Source of the DNA: Corynebacterium jeikeium
Lineage (GTDB): Bacteria > Actinomycetota > Actinomycetes > Mycobacteriales > Mycobacteriaceae
Reading direction: 5' to 3'
Length of the DNA stretch: 64,000 nucleotides
NCBI RefSeq assembly: GCF_000738175.1
Contig: NZ_JFCH01000007.1
Coordinates: 1-64,000 of the forward strand
In this document: one piece after another, positions 7,741 through 16,968 of the stretch
Layout of the letters: each line of letters begins with the position of its first letter
How positions within the stretch are numbered: position 1 is the first letter of the stretch
Notes under the pieces: model-generated
Database searches by the model: none
What the model was told of the DNA's origin: nothing
The model's input: only the letters and a program-made list of their open reading frames with translations
Made by a program: the position numbers and the translations under genes

Positions 7741-7908
7741 CGGAGAATTCCTTTCTTTTAAGTGTTTGTTGCCTATAGCTTCCAGGGGGGGGCTATCTGC
7801 GTGACTTAGTTAATAGTTTTTCACGCACTAGTCTAACCCATTAAAGGCAAGTCTCAATCATGAGCTTTGTTTAAAAGCTTAATGGGCAGTAAAGGCGCTG
7901 GAAAGGGT

Positions 7909-7930
7909 GGCGTCATTAAGGAAAGAATAA
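7909..7930 (+). repeat. Dispersed GGCGTCA element
   Basis: Core at 7909-7915 with arm TTAAGGAAAGAATAA, in the intergenic DNA between phoD and lsr2. Confidence 0.6.
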
Positions 7931-7936
7931 ATAAAA

Positions 7937-7965
7937 ATACCCCCAAGTGTGAACCTGAGGGTAAT
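7937..7965 (-). terminator. Probable terminator of phoD
   Basis: An imperfect hairpin pairs ACCCTCAGGTT with the mirrored AAGTGTGGGGGT-type arm. On the minus strand it is followed by an A/T-rich TTTTTATTTATTC stretch. Confidence 0.55.
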
Positions 7966-7983
7966 AAAGCGCTGTAAAGCTTT

Positions 7984-9762
7984 TTAACGAGCGGAGTGCT
8001 TAGCCGGGTCGATGCGCACGTTGGAAGTGTGAATGCCCTCGCCCCACTTGGTGGTGGCGGCCTTGCCGAAGTGCAGCGGCTGGTTCGGCTTCAGCTTGCC
8101 GTCCGGGGCCAGGAAGATCCAGTTAGCGTCCACCGCATCCTTCGTTACACGCACGACCGTGTAGCCGTGGGAGTCGAAGTCCAGGTACTTCACGTGGCGG
8201 TTCATGTTGGTGAAGGCGTACTCCACGGTGTGGGACAGCGCGTTATCCTCCGGCAGCTTCAGAATGTCGTCGATGTTGGAGGAGGTAACGGAGGTGCAGA
8301 CAATCTCCACGCCTGCGGTACCGCCGTTCGGGTAGGTGCCCGGCTTGGCCGGAATGTCGTTGGCCCAGGAGGAGTGGATGTCGCCGGTCAACCAGACAGT
8401 GTTGCGGATCTTGTTGTCCACCAGGTACTTGATCACGCGGCGACGCTCGGCGGCGTAGCCATCCCACTGGTCGAAGTTGTAGGGCATACCCTCTTCCGGC
8501 AGACCCAGCAGCTGGGTGACGGCCTTGGTGGCCTCCGGATCCAGCGGCGGAATCAGAACTGGGCTGAACATGACGGAGTTGCCGATGAAGTTCCAGCGTG
8601 CCGTCGAGGTGGACAGCTTCTTGGTCAGCCAACCGAACTGCTCGGAGCCCAGCATGGTGCGGGAGTCGTCGTCGGTCTTGCGGGCAGCGGTGAAGCCGGG
8701 CTTTTCGTTGCGGTAGGTGCGCAGATCCAGCATGTTCAGCTCGACCAGGTTGCCGAAGGACAGGTTGCGGTAGATGTGGCCCTTCTCGGATAGCGGGGTG
8801 GCGCGGATCGGCAGCCACTCCAGGTAGGCCTGCATGGCGGCGTTGCGGCGGGCGATGAAGTCACCCTCCTTGTCCGGCTGGTGGTTCTCCGCACCGTGGG
8901 ACCAGTTATCGTTGGCGACCTCGTGGTCATCCCAGGTGACGATCCACGGGCATGCAGCGTGCGCGGCCTGCAGGTCCGGGTCGGTGTGGTGCTGAGCATA
9001 GCGCTGGCGGTAGTCGGCCAGGGAGACGATCTCGTTGGCCGGCTCGTGCAGGCGGACGGAGCCGGTCTTACCGGTGTACTCGCCACGCGGGTACTCGTAG
9101 ATGTAGTCGCCGACGTGCAGCGCGTAGTCGATGTCGCCGCGCTTGGCCATATCGCGGTAGGCGCTGAAGAAGCCAGCCTCCCAGTTGGAGCAGCTAAACA
9201 GCGCGAAGCGCAGCTCGGACACGTCGGCACCCTTGGCGGGGGCGGTGCGAGTCTTGCCGACCGGGGAGGTGTGACCCTTGCGGGGGCCATCGACGGTGGT
9301 GAAGCGGTAGAAGTAGCCGGTGTAGGGCTTCAGACCTCGAGCCTCTACCTTCACGGTCATGTCGCCGGCAGGCTCAGCCTTCGCTGTGCCGGAGGTGACG
9401 ATCTGGGTGAACTTTTCGTCGCTGGCGACCTCCCACTTGACGTTGGTGGCCTGGCCTTCGCCGTCACCTGGGTAGTCGTTTTCGTTGGAGGTCACGCGGG
9501 TCCACAGCAGCACGCTATCCGGGTATGGGTCACCGGAAGCAACGCCGTGCTGGAAGGCTGCCTTGCCCATCTTCTTGTTGATGGGCGGGTTCGGGCGCTT
9601 GGCGGAACCCAGCGGCGCGGCGGAGGCGGTGGAGTTGGCGGCAACGGCGCCGATGCCGGCGGCAGCTGCACCGGCCGCACTGGTCTGTAGGACTTGGCGG
9701 CGGGTGAACTGGCCGGACCGAGCCGGGGTGGGGGTGGAGTTTTCCTGAGGCTTGTTCGTCAT
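7984..9762 (-). CDS. phoD: PhoD-type alkaline phosphatase/phosphodiesterase, Tat-exported
   Basis: The 592-aa precursor carries a twin-arginine signal (FTRRQVLQTSAAGAA, cleavage near TASA). The mature part has PhoD features: an N-terminal fibronectin-like domain, FALFSCSNWEAGFF, ALHVGDYIYEYP, a WDDHEVANDNW metal-binding loop, and a late WLTGDIHSSWAND. These enzymes use Ca/Fe centres to release phosphate from mono- and diesters outside the cell. The gene is monocistronic. Together with PhoX in this window it gives two unrelated secreted phosphatases. No Pho-box was identified upstream. Confidence 0.92.
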   Translation of the reverse strand: MTNKPQENSTPTPARSGQFTRRQVLQTSAAGAAAAGIGAVAANSTASAAPLGSAKRPNPPINKKMGKAAFQHGVASGDPYPDSVLLWTRVTSNENDYPGDGEGQATNVKWEVASDEKFTQIVTSGTAKAEPAGDMTVKVEARGLKPYTGYFYRFTTVDGPRKGHTSPVGKTRTAPAKGADVSELRFALFSCSNWEAGFFSAYRDMAKRGDIDYALHVGDYIYEYPRGEYTGKTGSVRLHEPANEIVSLADYRQRYAQHHTDPDLQAAHAACPWIVTWDDHEVANDNWSHGAENHQPDKEGDFIARRNAAMQAYLEWLPIRATPLSEKGHIYRNLSFGNLVELNMLDLRTYRNEKPGFTAARKTDDDSRTMLGSEQFGWLTKKLSTSTARWNFIGNSVMFSPVLIPPLDPEATKAVTQLLGLPEEGMPYNFDQWDGYAAERRRVIKYLVDNKIRNTVWLTGDIHSSWANDIPAKPGTYPNGGTAGVEIVCTSVTSSNIDDILKLPEDNALSHTVEYAFTNMNRHVKYLDFDSHGYTVVRVTKDAVDANWIFLAPDGKLKPNQPLHFGKAATTKWGEGIHTSNVRIDPAKHSAR

Positions 9763-9816
9763 AGCCCAATGAAACCACGCTCAAACGCGTTTCGCTGGGT
9801 GAGATCCCCCCAAGCT

Positions 9817-10443
9817 CTACTTGCGCTTGGCCTTAATCTGGGCCTCCACCAGATCCAGCTCGTTGGATACGGAACGCAGCACACGCTTTGCCTGGCCGTC
9901 GTTCATAGAGCGGGAGTTCTCGACGGCCTTATCCAGGTCGTCCATACGCTCGGAGATGTCCTTGGCGAAGCCGGTCGGCACGCCATCGTCCAGGGACTTG
10001 CGGATCTTCTTGATGCGTGCCTGCTGCAGACCCCCATCGCCCGGGAACTGAGCGGTTGCCTTGGTGGCCAGGCCGCTGCGGCGGGCCGCGGAGCTATTGG
10101 AGGCCTCCTGCAGTGCAGTCATGCCACGGTAGAACAGCGGGATTGCAAAGGGTGCGGCCACGCGGGCGGCGCCGGCGACCTTCAGTACCTTCTTAGAGTT
10201 GAAGCGACCGGCCTTGATCTGCTCCAGCGAGGCCTTTGCCATCTTCTCGTTGTGCTTGCGCTGTGCCTTGAGCTCCTTGGCATCCATCTTGCGCACCTGC
10301 TTAGCCGTCTTGCGCAGGTAGGCCTCCTTGCGCTTCTCCAGCTTCGAGTCGGCCTTTACCTGTGCCTTGGCGCGAACCTTCGCTGCCTTCTCGATGGCCT
10401 TCTTTTCCTGACGGCGCTTGCGCATACCGCTGAGCAGTCCCAT
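9817..10443 (-). CDS. DUF6474-like basic coiled-coil protein
   Basis: The 208-aa protein has a very Lys/Arg/Ala-rich first half (residues 5-80) predicted to be one long helix or coiled coil. A short hydrophobic patch follows (VAAPFAIPLFYRGMTAL), then another helical region. No enzymatic motif is visible. It matches the general appearance of the mycobacterial/corynebacterial DUF6474 proteins. The ATG follows CGGAG at 4-5 nt. Function unknown. Confidence 0.7.
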   Translation of the reverse strand: MGLLSGMRKRRQEKKAIEKAAKVRAKAQVKADSKLEKRKEAYLRKTAKQVRKMDAKELKAQRKHNEKMAKASLEQIKAGRFNSKKVLKVAGAARVAAPFAIPLFYRGMTALQEASNSSAARRSGLATKATAQFPGDGGLQQARIKKIRKSLDDGVPTGFAKDISERMDDLDKAVENSRSMNDGQAKRVLRSVSNELDLVEAQIKAKRK

Positions 10444-10616
10444 GTCACTCCGATGCGAATTGATCTGTCTTGATCTGTCTTACTGTTCAACCAGATTACT
10501 TAAGAAACATCTTTACTGTACTTGCTTCACTGTACTCCGACACCCCGAGGCGCAGGCTTAGCCACTTGGGGAGGCGCGCTGACTGTCCGGAGGACGCGCT
10601 AGGCTTAGAAACTATT

Positions 10617-12293
10617 GTGAGCCTGCCTGAAGATTTTCCGCCGCTTAGCCCTAGCGACCTCGTGGGCTGCCGCCACCGTGCGGTACTGCGGCGTCATCAA
10701 AAGGCGCGCCACGAAGATCAGCAGGAAGCATCGGCCACCCCGCGTATCCACATCGCACAGGATCTCGAGTCCTACGTGGAGTCCGTCCAGCGCAAGGCCA
10801 ACGCGGCGCTCCGGCGGGAACAGGTGTTTCGGCGCCTGCCGACGAAGCCGCGGATCGGCGACAAAGTGTTCCCCACCAGGGTGGATATCGACCCTAGCGA
10901 GCCCGACACCGCCGTCGAACAGACCCTGGAGGCGCTGGCTTCCGGAGCTCGACTGATCACCCGCCCCATGCTGGCCGAAGGGCCTTTCCGGGTGGAGTTG
11001 GATCTGCTCGTCCGCGCGGACCGGGGCAAGGGGGTCGACGAGTTTATGCAGTACACGCCCGTCGCGATCTCCTTGCACTCCGTGGCGCGCCGCGCGCGGG
11101 CCACGCAGTTGGCGGATTGTCGGGTGACGGACATTAGCGCCCTGGGTTTGGCCGTGCCGGCGCCGATCGACTTCCGCCATCGCGCCGCCGCCGGGGACGC
11201 CCAGAAGGTGGCCATCGCCCACGTTGTACTGCGACAATGGGGTTTTGCCGCCAGCACCGTTGCGCTGATCGGTCGCGCCGGGCCGGACAGGCCGCGCTGT
11301 TTCTTTTTTGACGCCCCCTCCGTGCTCCCCGGCCTGCAGGCCGCGTTAGAGGAGCCGATCCCTACCGGGCCGCGCAGGATCAAGGAATGCCAGACCTGTG
11401 AATTTCACAATCACTGCCGGGCCCAGTTGCTGCAGGCGCGGGAGATCAGCCTGCTGCTGCCGGGGGATAAGGCCCGCAAGTGGCGGGAAAAGGGGATCGA
11501 AACTCTGCCGCAGTTGGCGGCCTCCGGGAACGGGGAACAGGCAGAGCTGGCGCAGGCCTGGATGGACGGGCAGGTGGCTTTGCGCCGCCCGAAGAAGAAC
11601 TGGCTGGAACAGCCGGAACTCTGGGGCGGCAGTGAGTGCAGCGCCGCCGGAGCCTTGCGCGACTGGGTGGAGATTGACGTGGACATGGAGGCCCACCCCA
11701 ACCGCGGCACGTTCCTTTGGGGTACCTTCGACGGCTCGCGCTACATCGGGTTCGGGGACTTCAGCCGGGATGGCGATGAAGGCCAACACGTAGCCGAATT
11801 TTGGCACTGGATGCAATCGCAGAAGGACCGCGCCCTGGAGGACGGAAAGAACTTCCAGGTGTGGGTGTATGCCGCGCAGGGGGAAAACTACTGGCTGCGC
11901 CACGCCGCCGAGCGCTACGGCGGGCGCCGCTACGAGGTCGCGGGCACCAACATGAAGGTGACCATGCCCACGCTGGAGGAGGTGAATGCCTTCATCGCCT
12001 CCGAGCACTGGTGCGACTGCTTCGGCCTGGTGAAAAAGGCGCTGGCGCCCACGGATTCGCTGGGGCTAAAGACGGTGGCGCCGCTGGCGGGATTCGAGTT
12101 CAGCCAGGCGGGCATCAACGGCAAGGCGGCGGTAGAGCTGTTTGAGCAGGCCATCGGCGGATCCCGCACCACGGCGCAGGCGGCCAGGCGTAAGCTGGAG
12201 CGCTATAACGCCGACGACTGCGTGGCGACCTCGGCGGTTCGCGCGTGGCTGCGCCGGGGCGCGCCGGGCTTGCGGGAGCTGTGGCGTCAATAA
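10617..12293 (+). CDS. TM0106-family RecB-like nuclease
   Basis: The 558-aa product (GTG start, SLPEDFPPLSPSDLVGC) has an N-terminal RecB/Cas4-like PD-(D/E)XK region (FRVELDLLVRADRG). A cysteine cluster (CQTCEFHNHC, with an upstream Cys) could hold an iron-sulfur centre. A C-terminal RNase H-like half ends in ERYNADDCVATSAVR. This is the order seen in TM0106-type putative nucleases found across actinobacteria. The start is uncertain: the GGAGGA at 10590-10595 is 21 nt away, and no ATG is available. Its stop codon lies inside a dispersed GGCGTCA element that also supplies the ribosome site of msrA. Confidence 0.82.
   Translation: MSLPEDFPPLSPSDLVGCRHRAVLRRHQKARHEDQQEASATPRIHIAQDLESYVESVQRKANAALRREQVFRRLPTKPRIGDKVFPTRVDIDPSEPDTAVEQTLEALASGARLITRPMLAEGPFRVELDLLVRADRGKGVDEFMQYTPVAISLHSVARRARATQLADCRVTDISALGLAVPAPIDFRHRAAAGDAQKVAIAHVVLRQWGFAASTVALIGRAGPDRPRCFFFDAPSVLPGLQAALEEPIPTGPRRIKECQTCEFHNHCRAQLLQAREISLLLPGDKARKWREKGIETLPQLAASGNGEQAELAQAWMDGQVALRRPKKNWLEQPELWGGSECSAAGALRDWVEIDVDMEAHPNRGTFLWGTFDGSRYIGFGDFSRDGDEGQHVAEFWHWMQSQKDRALEDGKNFQVWVYAAQGENYWLRHAAERYGGRRYEVAGTNMKVTMPTLEEVNAFIASEHWCDCFGLVKKALAPTDSLGLKTVAPLAGFEFSQAGINGKAAVELFEQAIGGSRTTAQAARRKLERYNADDCVATSAVRAWLRRGAPGLRELWRQ
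10690..10706 (+). repeat. Dispersed GGCGTCA element (short copy)
   Basis: Core at 10690-10696 with arm TCAAAAGGCG, inside the RecB-like nuclease gene. Confidence 0.4.
11294..11315 (-). repeat. Dispersed GGCGTCA element
   Basis: Minus-strand core 11315-11309, arm AAAAAAGAAACAGC. It lies in the nuclease gene, where the plus strand encodes a run of phenylalanines (CFFFDAP). Confidence 0.65.
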
Positions 12294-12304
12294 GAAAGAG
12301 GGAA
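12283..12304 (+). repeat. Dispersed GGCGTCA element overlapping a stop codon
   Basis: Core at 12283-12289 with arm ATAAGAAAGAGG. The TAA inside the arm is the stop of the nuclease gene, and the AAAGAGGGAAAGGG end serves msrA as ribosome site. Confidence 0.7.
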
Positions 12305-12309
12305 AGGGC

Positions 12310-13038
12310 ATGACGAACTTCTTCGAACGCATCATGGCGCTCAACAGTCAGGGGCCGTATCGGGCTGAAAGAGTCGGTCCGGGGGACGCGCTGAAGGGCG
12401 GCCGCACGCCCGTGCTGGAGAATCCGCAGCCGAACGTGGTTCTGGGCACGCCGCTGACCGGCCTGGAGGATAGCTACTGGGCCGAGGCCGACGGGCTAGA
12501 GCAGCCCGCGCAGATCGTCCTGGGCCTGGGCTGCTTCTGGGGTGTGGAGCGCATGTTCTGGGGCATGGACGGAGTGTGGGGGACCTCTGTGGGCTACGCC
12601 GGAGGCTACACCCCAAACCCCACCTACCGCGAGGTATGCACCGGGCGGACCGGCCACGCCGAGGTGGTGCGGATTGTCTTCGACGCTGCCGCGGTGAGCC
12701 TGGAACAACTGCTGCAGGTGGCCTTCGAGAACCACGACCCCACTCAGGGCGACCGGCAGGGCAATGACGTGGGTACGCAGTACCGCTCGTGCGTGTATAC
12801 GCAGGACGCCGAACAGTTGGGGCGCGTGCGGCAGGCCATCGCTGGCTGGCAGCAGCGCTTTAGCGACGCGGGCTTCGGGGAGATCACCACAGAAGCGGCC
12901 GAGCTCGCGAAGATTGGCGACGGGCAGTACTACCTGGCCGAGAACGAGCACCAGCAGTACCTACACAAGCACCCCGGCGGGTACTGCAACCACGGCCCGA
13001 ATGGTGTGAGTTGCCCCGTCGGGGTGCTGGGGGACTAG
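12310..13038 (+). CDS. msrA: Peptide-methionine (S)-S-oxide reductase MsrA
   Basis: The 242-aa cytoplasmic repair enzyme reduces methionine-S-sulfoxide in oxidised proteins using thioredoxin. The catalytic GCFWG motif is at residues 74-78, with nucleophile Cys75. Further family motifs are GYAGGYTPNPTY, FFEN/FENHDPTQ and YLAENEHQQYLHKHP. Distal cysteines in GYCNHGPNGVSCPV can act as resolving residues. An N-terminal extension of about 60 residues before the domain is usual in actinobacterial MsrA. The ATG at 12310 has a GGGAAAGGG ribosome site; a longer reading frame from 12142 only overlaps the upstream gene. Confidence 0.95.
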   Translation: MTNFFERIMALNSQGPYRAERVGPGDALKGGRTPVLENPQPNVVLGTPLTGLEDSYWAEADGLEQPAQIVLGLGCFWGVERMFWGMDGVWGTSVGYAGGYTPNPTYREVCTGRTGHAEVVRIVFDAAAVSLEQLLQVAFENHDPTQGDRQGNDVGTQYRSCVYTQDAEQLGRVRQAIAGWQQRFSDAGFGEITTEAAELAKIGDGQYYLAENEHQQYLHKHPGGYCNHGPNGVSCPVGVLGD

Positions 13039-13057
13039 CGAGCCAGCGACTGCGAGC

Positions 13058-13819
13058 CTACTTGGAGAGGTTCTGGTTCGGAATGCGTCCCTCTGGCACG
13101 ACCTTGCTGCCGTTCCAACGGAAAGTGACGTCCGAGTAGTAGTTGGGGGCCTGCGCGTTGGCCTCGCCGGACTCTTGCAGTGCCTCCCAGTCGCGCATGC
13201 GCACGGTGACGGAGGAATCCGTGGCGGAGAGGATCTCCGTCTGCTGAACCGTGTCGGAGCCAACGCCGATGTACTTGCCCTTGTGGAAGAGCATCAGCTG
13301 GGTCGCAAACTGGCTGTTACCCTGCTGCGCCTGGGTGATCAGCGCGTAGCTGAGGTCGTTGCAGGGGTTGTAGTTTGACTCGCCCGTGGGCTTCCAGCCG
13401 AACTGGTTCGGCGGCAGCTTGCTGATGTTGTTCGTGATCTCTGGGGAGTCTGGCTGTTCGGAGCAGTCCTGGTTACCGCCGTCGGCGCCACCTTCGTTAG
13501 CGTCGCCTTCGGCATCCTCGCCTTCAGCGGGGTTTGGCACTGCGGCGTTTTCGGTGTTCGCACCTTCTGCGTTCTGGTTGTTGCCTTCCTTAGGCGCTTC
13601 GCCCTTGTCGGCGGAGCCAGCGTCCGTGGTTTCCGCGTTGGAGGTTGCAGATGCAGCGGGAGCACCTTCATCGTTGCCGTCGTCGCCGCAGGCTGCAGTG
13701 CCCAGCAGCAGGCCAGTCAGGGCGACCACGGCACCAAACTGACGGGTGCGGCGACCACCGCGCGTGCGCTGGGAATCGGGGGAGTGGTTGGAACGGATGG
13801 TTCGTACTTGAGCCTTCAT
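13058..13819 (-). CDS. LppP/LprE-family lipoprotein
   Basis: The 253-aa precursor has a basic start, a hydrophobic core and the lipobox LLLGTAAC at about residues 38-45. An acidic Asn/Glu/Ala-rich linker runs to residue 125. The C-terminal domain (about 130-250) contains NPCNDLSYALIT, LMLFHKGKYIGVGS and VTFRWNGSKVV, as in LppP/LprE. Such proteins are surface lipoproteins of mycolate bacteria without a defined activity. The ribosome site GGAGAAG precedes the ATG. The gene is convergent with msrA. Confidence 0.8.
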   Translation of the reverse strand: MKAQVRTIRSNHSPDSQRTRGGRRTRQFGAVVALTGLLLGTAACGDDGNDEGAPAASATSNAETTDAGSADKGEAPKEGNNQNAEGANTENAAVPNPAEGEDAEGDANEGGADGGNQDCSEQPDSPEITNNISKLPPNQFGWKPTGESNYNPCNDLSYALITQAQQGNSQFATQLMLFHKGKYIGVGSDTVQQTEILSATDSSVTVRMRDWEALQESGEANAQAPNYYSDVTFRWNGSKVVPEGRIPNQNLSK

Positions 13820-13934
13820 GGTTCTTCTCCAATCTCAGGTGGGTGTGTAGTTGACTTGTGAGCCAGCTGCGAAAGTCCAATCGAGCGCGTGAAGTGAGTG
13901 AGTGCTCGTTTAAGAAACCGTTCGCCGGGCCCGT

Positions 13935-13961
13935 TGCGTTTCTAGGGGTGCGTTTCTAGGG
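13935..13961. repeat. Two tandem copies of a 13-bp repeat
   Basis: TGCGTTTCTAGGG occurs at 13935-13947 and again at 13949-13961 (14-bp period). It lies just beyond the sodA terminator and upstream of the lppP/lprE-type gene. Confidence 0.75.
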
Positions 13962-13964
13962 ACG

Positions 13965-14020
13965 CAAAAGGCCCTGTATCAAATGGCCGGAAGATGCTTC
14001 CGGCTGATACAGGGCCAGCT
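13965..14020 (-). terminator. Strong terminator of sodA
   Basis: GGCCCTGTATCA pairs with TGATACAGGGCC, with an inner GCCGGAAG/CTTCCGGC stem. On the minus strand it ends in CCTTTTGCG. Confidence 0.85.
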
Positions 14021-14086
14021 CCATTTAGTTTTCAGTGCTGGGGAAGCGCCTACGCGGGCGCTCCCTTGAGGCAGCTTAATTCTGGG

Positions 14087-14689
14087 CTACTTCTGGGCAG
14101 CCTCGTAGCGCTTTGCAACCTCGTCCCAGTTGAAGACGTTCCAGACAGCCTTCACGTAGTCTGCCTTAACGTTCTTGTACTGCAGGTAGAAGGCGTGCTC
14201 CCACATATCCAGCAGCAGCAGCGGGGTCAGGTTGATGGACAGGTTGCCCTGCTGGTCGGTCATCTGCTCGACAACCAGGCGGCCAGCGATGTGGTCGTAA
14301 CCCAGGACTGCCCAGCCGGAGCCCTGCAGACCCAGAGCAGCGCCGTTGAAGTGCTCCTGGAATGCCTCGAAGGAGCCGAAGTCGCGGTTGATAGCCTCAG
14401 CCAGCTCGCCGGTCGGCTCGCCGCCACCGTTCGGGGAGAGGTTCTTCCAGAACAGGGAGTGGTTGGTGTGGCCACCCAGGTTGAAAGCCAGATCCTTGGA
14501 CAGTGCGGTAACTACGCCAGCGATGGAGCCATCCTTGCGGGCAGCCTCCAGCTTCTCGAGGGCAGCGTTAGCGCCGTTAACGTAATTCTGGTGGTGCTTG
14601 GTGTGGTGCAGCTCCATGATCTCGCCGGAGATGTGGGGCTCCAGAGCGTCGTATGCGTAATCCAGCTCGGGAAGTTCGTACTTAGTCAT
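14087..14689 (-). CDS. sodA: Superoxide dismutase, Mn/Fe family
   Basis: The 200-aa enzyme converts superoxide to peroxide and oxygen in the cytoplasm. Metal ligands are visible: His in EPHIS, His in NHSLF, Asp and His in DMWEHAFYLQY. The second-shell residues QGSGW and DQQGN look more like the Mn type. The start used (MTKYELPELDYAY) has AAAGGA upstream; a 37-codon extension in frame lacks family similarity. The gene is monocistronic, with a strong terminator. Confidence 0.96.
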   Translation of the reverse strand: MTKYELPELDYAYDALEPHISGEIMELHHTKHHQNYVNGANAALEKLEAARKDGSIAGVVTALSKDLAFNLGGHTNHSLFWKNLSPNGGGEPTGELAEAINRDFGSFEAFQEHFNGAALGLQGSGWAVLGYDHIAGRLVVEQMTDQQGNLSINLTPLLLLDMWEHAFYLQYKNVKADYVKAVWNVFNWDEVAKRYEAAQK

Positions 14690-14776
14690 AGTTTCTAAAA
14701 TTCCTTTCACACGTCGGGAGTGCTTATGACAACAAGTGTGGCGCGAAAATATGGTTCCTGCAAGGTTTTCTATTAG

Positions 14777-14798
14777 GAACTTATTAGTTATTGACGCC
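14777..14798 (-). repeat. Dispersed GGCGTCA element
   Basis: Minus-strand core 14798-14792 with arm ATAACTAATAAG, in the sodA-ldh intergenic region, facing away from the copy at 14869. Confidence 0.55.
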
Positions 14799-14868
14799 AC
14801 GTATCAAAAGTTCAATGCCCAGAAACTCTTGTGGTGAGCGTGTCTGGGCCGAGCGCTATGCTGGCCGT

Positions 14869-14890
14869 GGGCGTCAATAAAGAACGAAGG
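14869..14890 (+). repeat. Dispersed GGCGTCA element
   Basis: Core at 14870-14876 with arm ATAAAGAACGAA, just upstream of the ldh ribosome site. Confidence 0.6.
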
Positions 14891-14924
14891 CACCTACAGG
14901 GCAACCAGAAGGAAGAAGGCCACA

Positions 14925-15932
14925 GTGACTGCTCCACAACCGCACAATGACACCAACGGCGACACCAACGGCACCACCACGCCACCGACCCCCGGCTCCA
15001 AGATCGTGCTCATCGGCGCGGGCGACGTCGGCATCGCCTACGCATACACCCTGGTCAATCAGGGTTTGACCGACCACCTGGCCATCATCGACCTGGACGA
15101 GCGCAAGACCTGGGGCCACGTACAGGACCTCAACCACGCAGTGCCGTGGTCGCACCACAACACCCGCGTGACGGTTGGCACCTACGAGGACTGCCGCGAT
15201 GCCGCAATGGTCTGCATCTGCGCAGGCGCGGCGCAGAAGCCCGGGGAAACCCGCCTGGACCTCGTTGCCAAGAACACCGCAATCTTCAAGACGATCGTCG
15301 GCGACGTGATGGAACACGGCTTCAACGGCATCTTCCTGGTCGCCAGCAACCCGGTGGACATCCTGAGCTACGCGACGTGGAAGTTCTCCGGTATGGACTC
15401 CAGCCGCGTGATCGGCTCCGGCACGATCCTGGATACCGCGCGCTTCCGCTACGCGCTGGGCCGCTACTTCGACCTCGCGCCGACTTCCGTGCACGCCTAC
15501 GTGATCGGCGAGCACGGGGATACCGAGCTGCCGGTGCTATCCGCCGGTTCGGTGGCAGGCACTTCCATCCACCACCGACTGGAGTTGATCGGCGAATCCG
15601 CCGACGAGGACGTCGACGAAATCTTCGTGAAGACCCGCGACGCGGCCTACGAGATCATCCAGGCCAAGGGCTCTACCAGCTTCGGCATCGGCATGGGGCT
15701 GGCGCGCATTACCCAGGCGGTGTTCAGCAACCAGGATGTCGTGCTTCCGATCTCTACGCTTTTGCAGGGCGAGTACGGATTCGAGGACATCTACATCGGC
15801 ACTCCCGCGGTGATTAACCGCCAGGGCGTGCGCCATGCCGTGGAGCTGCAGCTGGATGCCGAAGAAAAGGAGAAGTTCGACCACTCCGCGAACGTGCTGC
15901 GTAAGGTGATGGGCGAAACAGGCCTGATCTAG
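14925..15932 (+). CDS. ldh: L-lactate dehydrogenase
   Basis: The 335-aa NAD-dependent enzyme interconverts pyruvate and L-lactate. The Rossmann motif is [12 protein letters not shown], the substrate-binding loop region DTARFR, and the catalytic histidine lies in GEHGDTE. Lengths of 310-320 aa are usual; the extra 22 N-terminal residues are Asn/Thr/Pro-rich and probably disordered. The GTG start follows GAAGGAAGAAGG. The gene is divergent from sodA and apparently monocistronic. Confidence 0.95.
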   Translation: MTAPQPHNDTNGDTNGTTTPPTPGSKIVLIGAGDVGIAYAYTLVNQGLTDHLAIIDLDERKTWGHVQDLNHAVPWSHHNTRVTVGTYEDCRDAAMVCICAGAAQKPGETRLDLVAKNTAIFKTIVGDVMEHGFNGIFLVASNPVDILSYATWKFSGMDSSRVIGSGTILDTARFRYALGRYFDLAPTSVHAYVIGEHGDTELPVLSAGSVAGTSIHHRLELIGESADEDVDEIFVKTRDAAYEIIQAKGSTSFGIGMGLARITQAVFSNQDVVLPISTLLQGEYGFEDIYIGTPAVINRQGVRHAVELQLDAEEKEKFDHSANVLRKVMGETGLI

Positions 15933-16041
15933 CCCGGGCTGATCTAACCGGGGCTGATTTAAGTAAACAATAAGTGAAACTTGGAGGGTGCCCGGCGTGA
16001 GCGGATGCCGGTTGCAGGCCGGCGCACTAAAAATAGAGGGT

Positions 16042-16968
16042 ATGAAAATTGTCGCCCACCGCGGAGCCTCCAAGGAACGCCCAGAACACACCCTGGCAGC
16101 CTATGAACTGGCCGAGCAAAGGGGAGCGGACGGCTTCGAATGCGACATCCGCCTGACCCGCGACGGGGAACTCGTCTGCCTGCACGACCGCACCATCGAC
16201 CGGGTGGCGGTGGACAAGCCCGCGAAATCCAACGGCGTGGTCAGCGAGATGACGTTGGCGCAGCTGCGGGAGCTCAATGTCGGCACTCCTGAAGAGCCCG
16301 CGCAGGTGCTTACTCTGCGCGAGCTTCTGACCTTCTTTAACGACGTGAATTCCTCGCGGATCGATGCCAGGCAGGAGCACAGCCAGAGGCCGGACAATGC
16401 GGCGGCTGGAGAGGGGGCGTCACTAAAGAAAGACATCTTTATCGAGACCAAGCACCCGAACCGCTACGGCCCCAAGGTCGAGCACGCCCTGCACTACGAA
16501 CTGCAGCGGGCGCACCTTGCGGAGAGCGCGCACGTGCACCTGATCAGCTTCAGCCCGCAATCGCTGGTGCGCTTCAAGATGATCAACCCGGCAGTCCACC
16601 GCATCCTGCTGCGGCGCGAGTACCAGCGCATGCTCAACCCGGGGCTTGAGGCACTGCATGTTGTGGACGCCCACGGCCTGTCGGTCGCACGTGGTCGGAT
16701 TCGCCCCGACATCATCGGCCGCTTTGGCGATGGAACCTACGTGTGGACCGCCGACAAGGAAGATGAGGTGCGGTGGGCTGCGCGCCAGGGAGTGACCTGG
16801 CTGGCGACGAACTACCCCGGGCGGGCACGGATGTGGCGTGACAGTGAACTGGGACTGGATAGGCCGGTGTCTGCCAAGCTAGCGGCAGACAAGCCGGGGC
16901 CAGCCAGCGAAACCAGTGCTGCTGCATTTTCCTTGGTGCAGCCAGGTACAATTAACGACCGTGGCTAA
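16042..16968 (+). CDS. Glycerophosphodiester phosphodiesterase family protein
   Basis: The 308-aa protein should hydrolyse glycerophosphodiesters to glycerol-3-phosphate and an alcohol. Conserved residues are HRGAS at the N-terminus with the general base His, EHTLAAY, the metal site FECDIRLTRDG, and LHDRTIDR; late WTADKEDEVRW fits the barrel end. No signal peptide is seen. A segment around residues 110-130 (SRIDARQEHSQRPDN..GEGASLKK) looks like an inserted loop and contains a GGCGTCA element. AGAGGG just before the ATG supports this start. Its end overlaps the next gene by 8 nt. Confidence 0.88.
   Translation: MKIVAHRGASKERPEHTLAAYELAEQRGADGFECDIRLTRDGELVCLHDRTIDRVAVDKPAKSNGVVSEMTLAQLRELNVGTPEEPAQVLTLRELLTFFNDVNSSRIDARQEHSQRPDNAAAGEGASLKKDIFIETKHPNRYGPKVEHALHYELQRAHLAESAHVHLISFSPQSLVRFKMINPAVHRILLRREYQRMLNPGLEALHVVDAHGLSVARGRIRPDIIGRFGDGTYVWTADKEDEVRWAARQGVTWLATNYPGRARMWRDSELGLDRPVSAKLAADKPGPASETSAAAFSLVQPGTINDRG
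16413..16437 (+). repeat. Dispersed GGCGTCA element in coding DNA
   Basis: Core at 16416-16422 with arm CTAAAGAAAGACA. It encodes GASLKKD in a probable surface loop of the GDPD protein. Confidence 0.65.
16947..16952 (+). promoter_or_regulatory. Internal promoter -10 box for the DUF5926 gene
   Basis: TACAAT, inside the GDPD gene, lies 8 nt before the GTG at 16961 and predicts a leaderless transcript. Confidence 0.5.
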
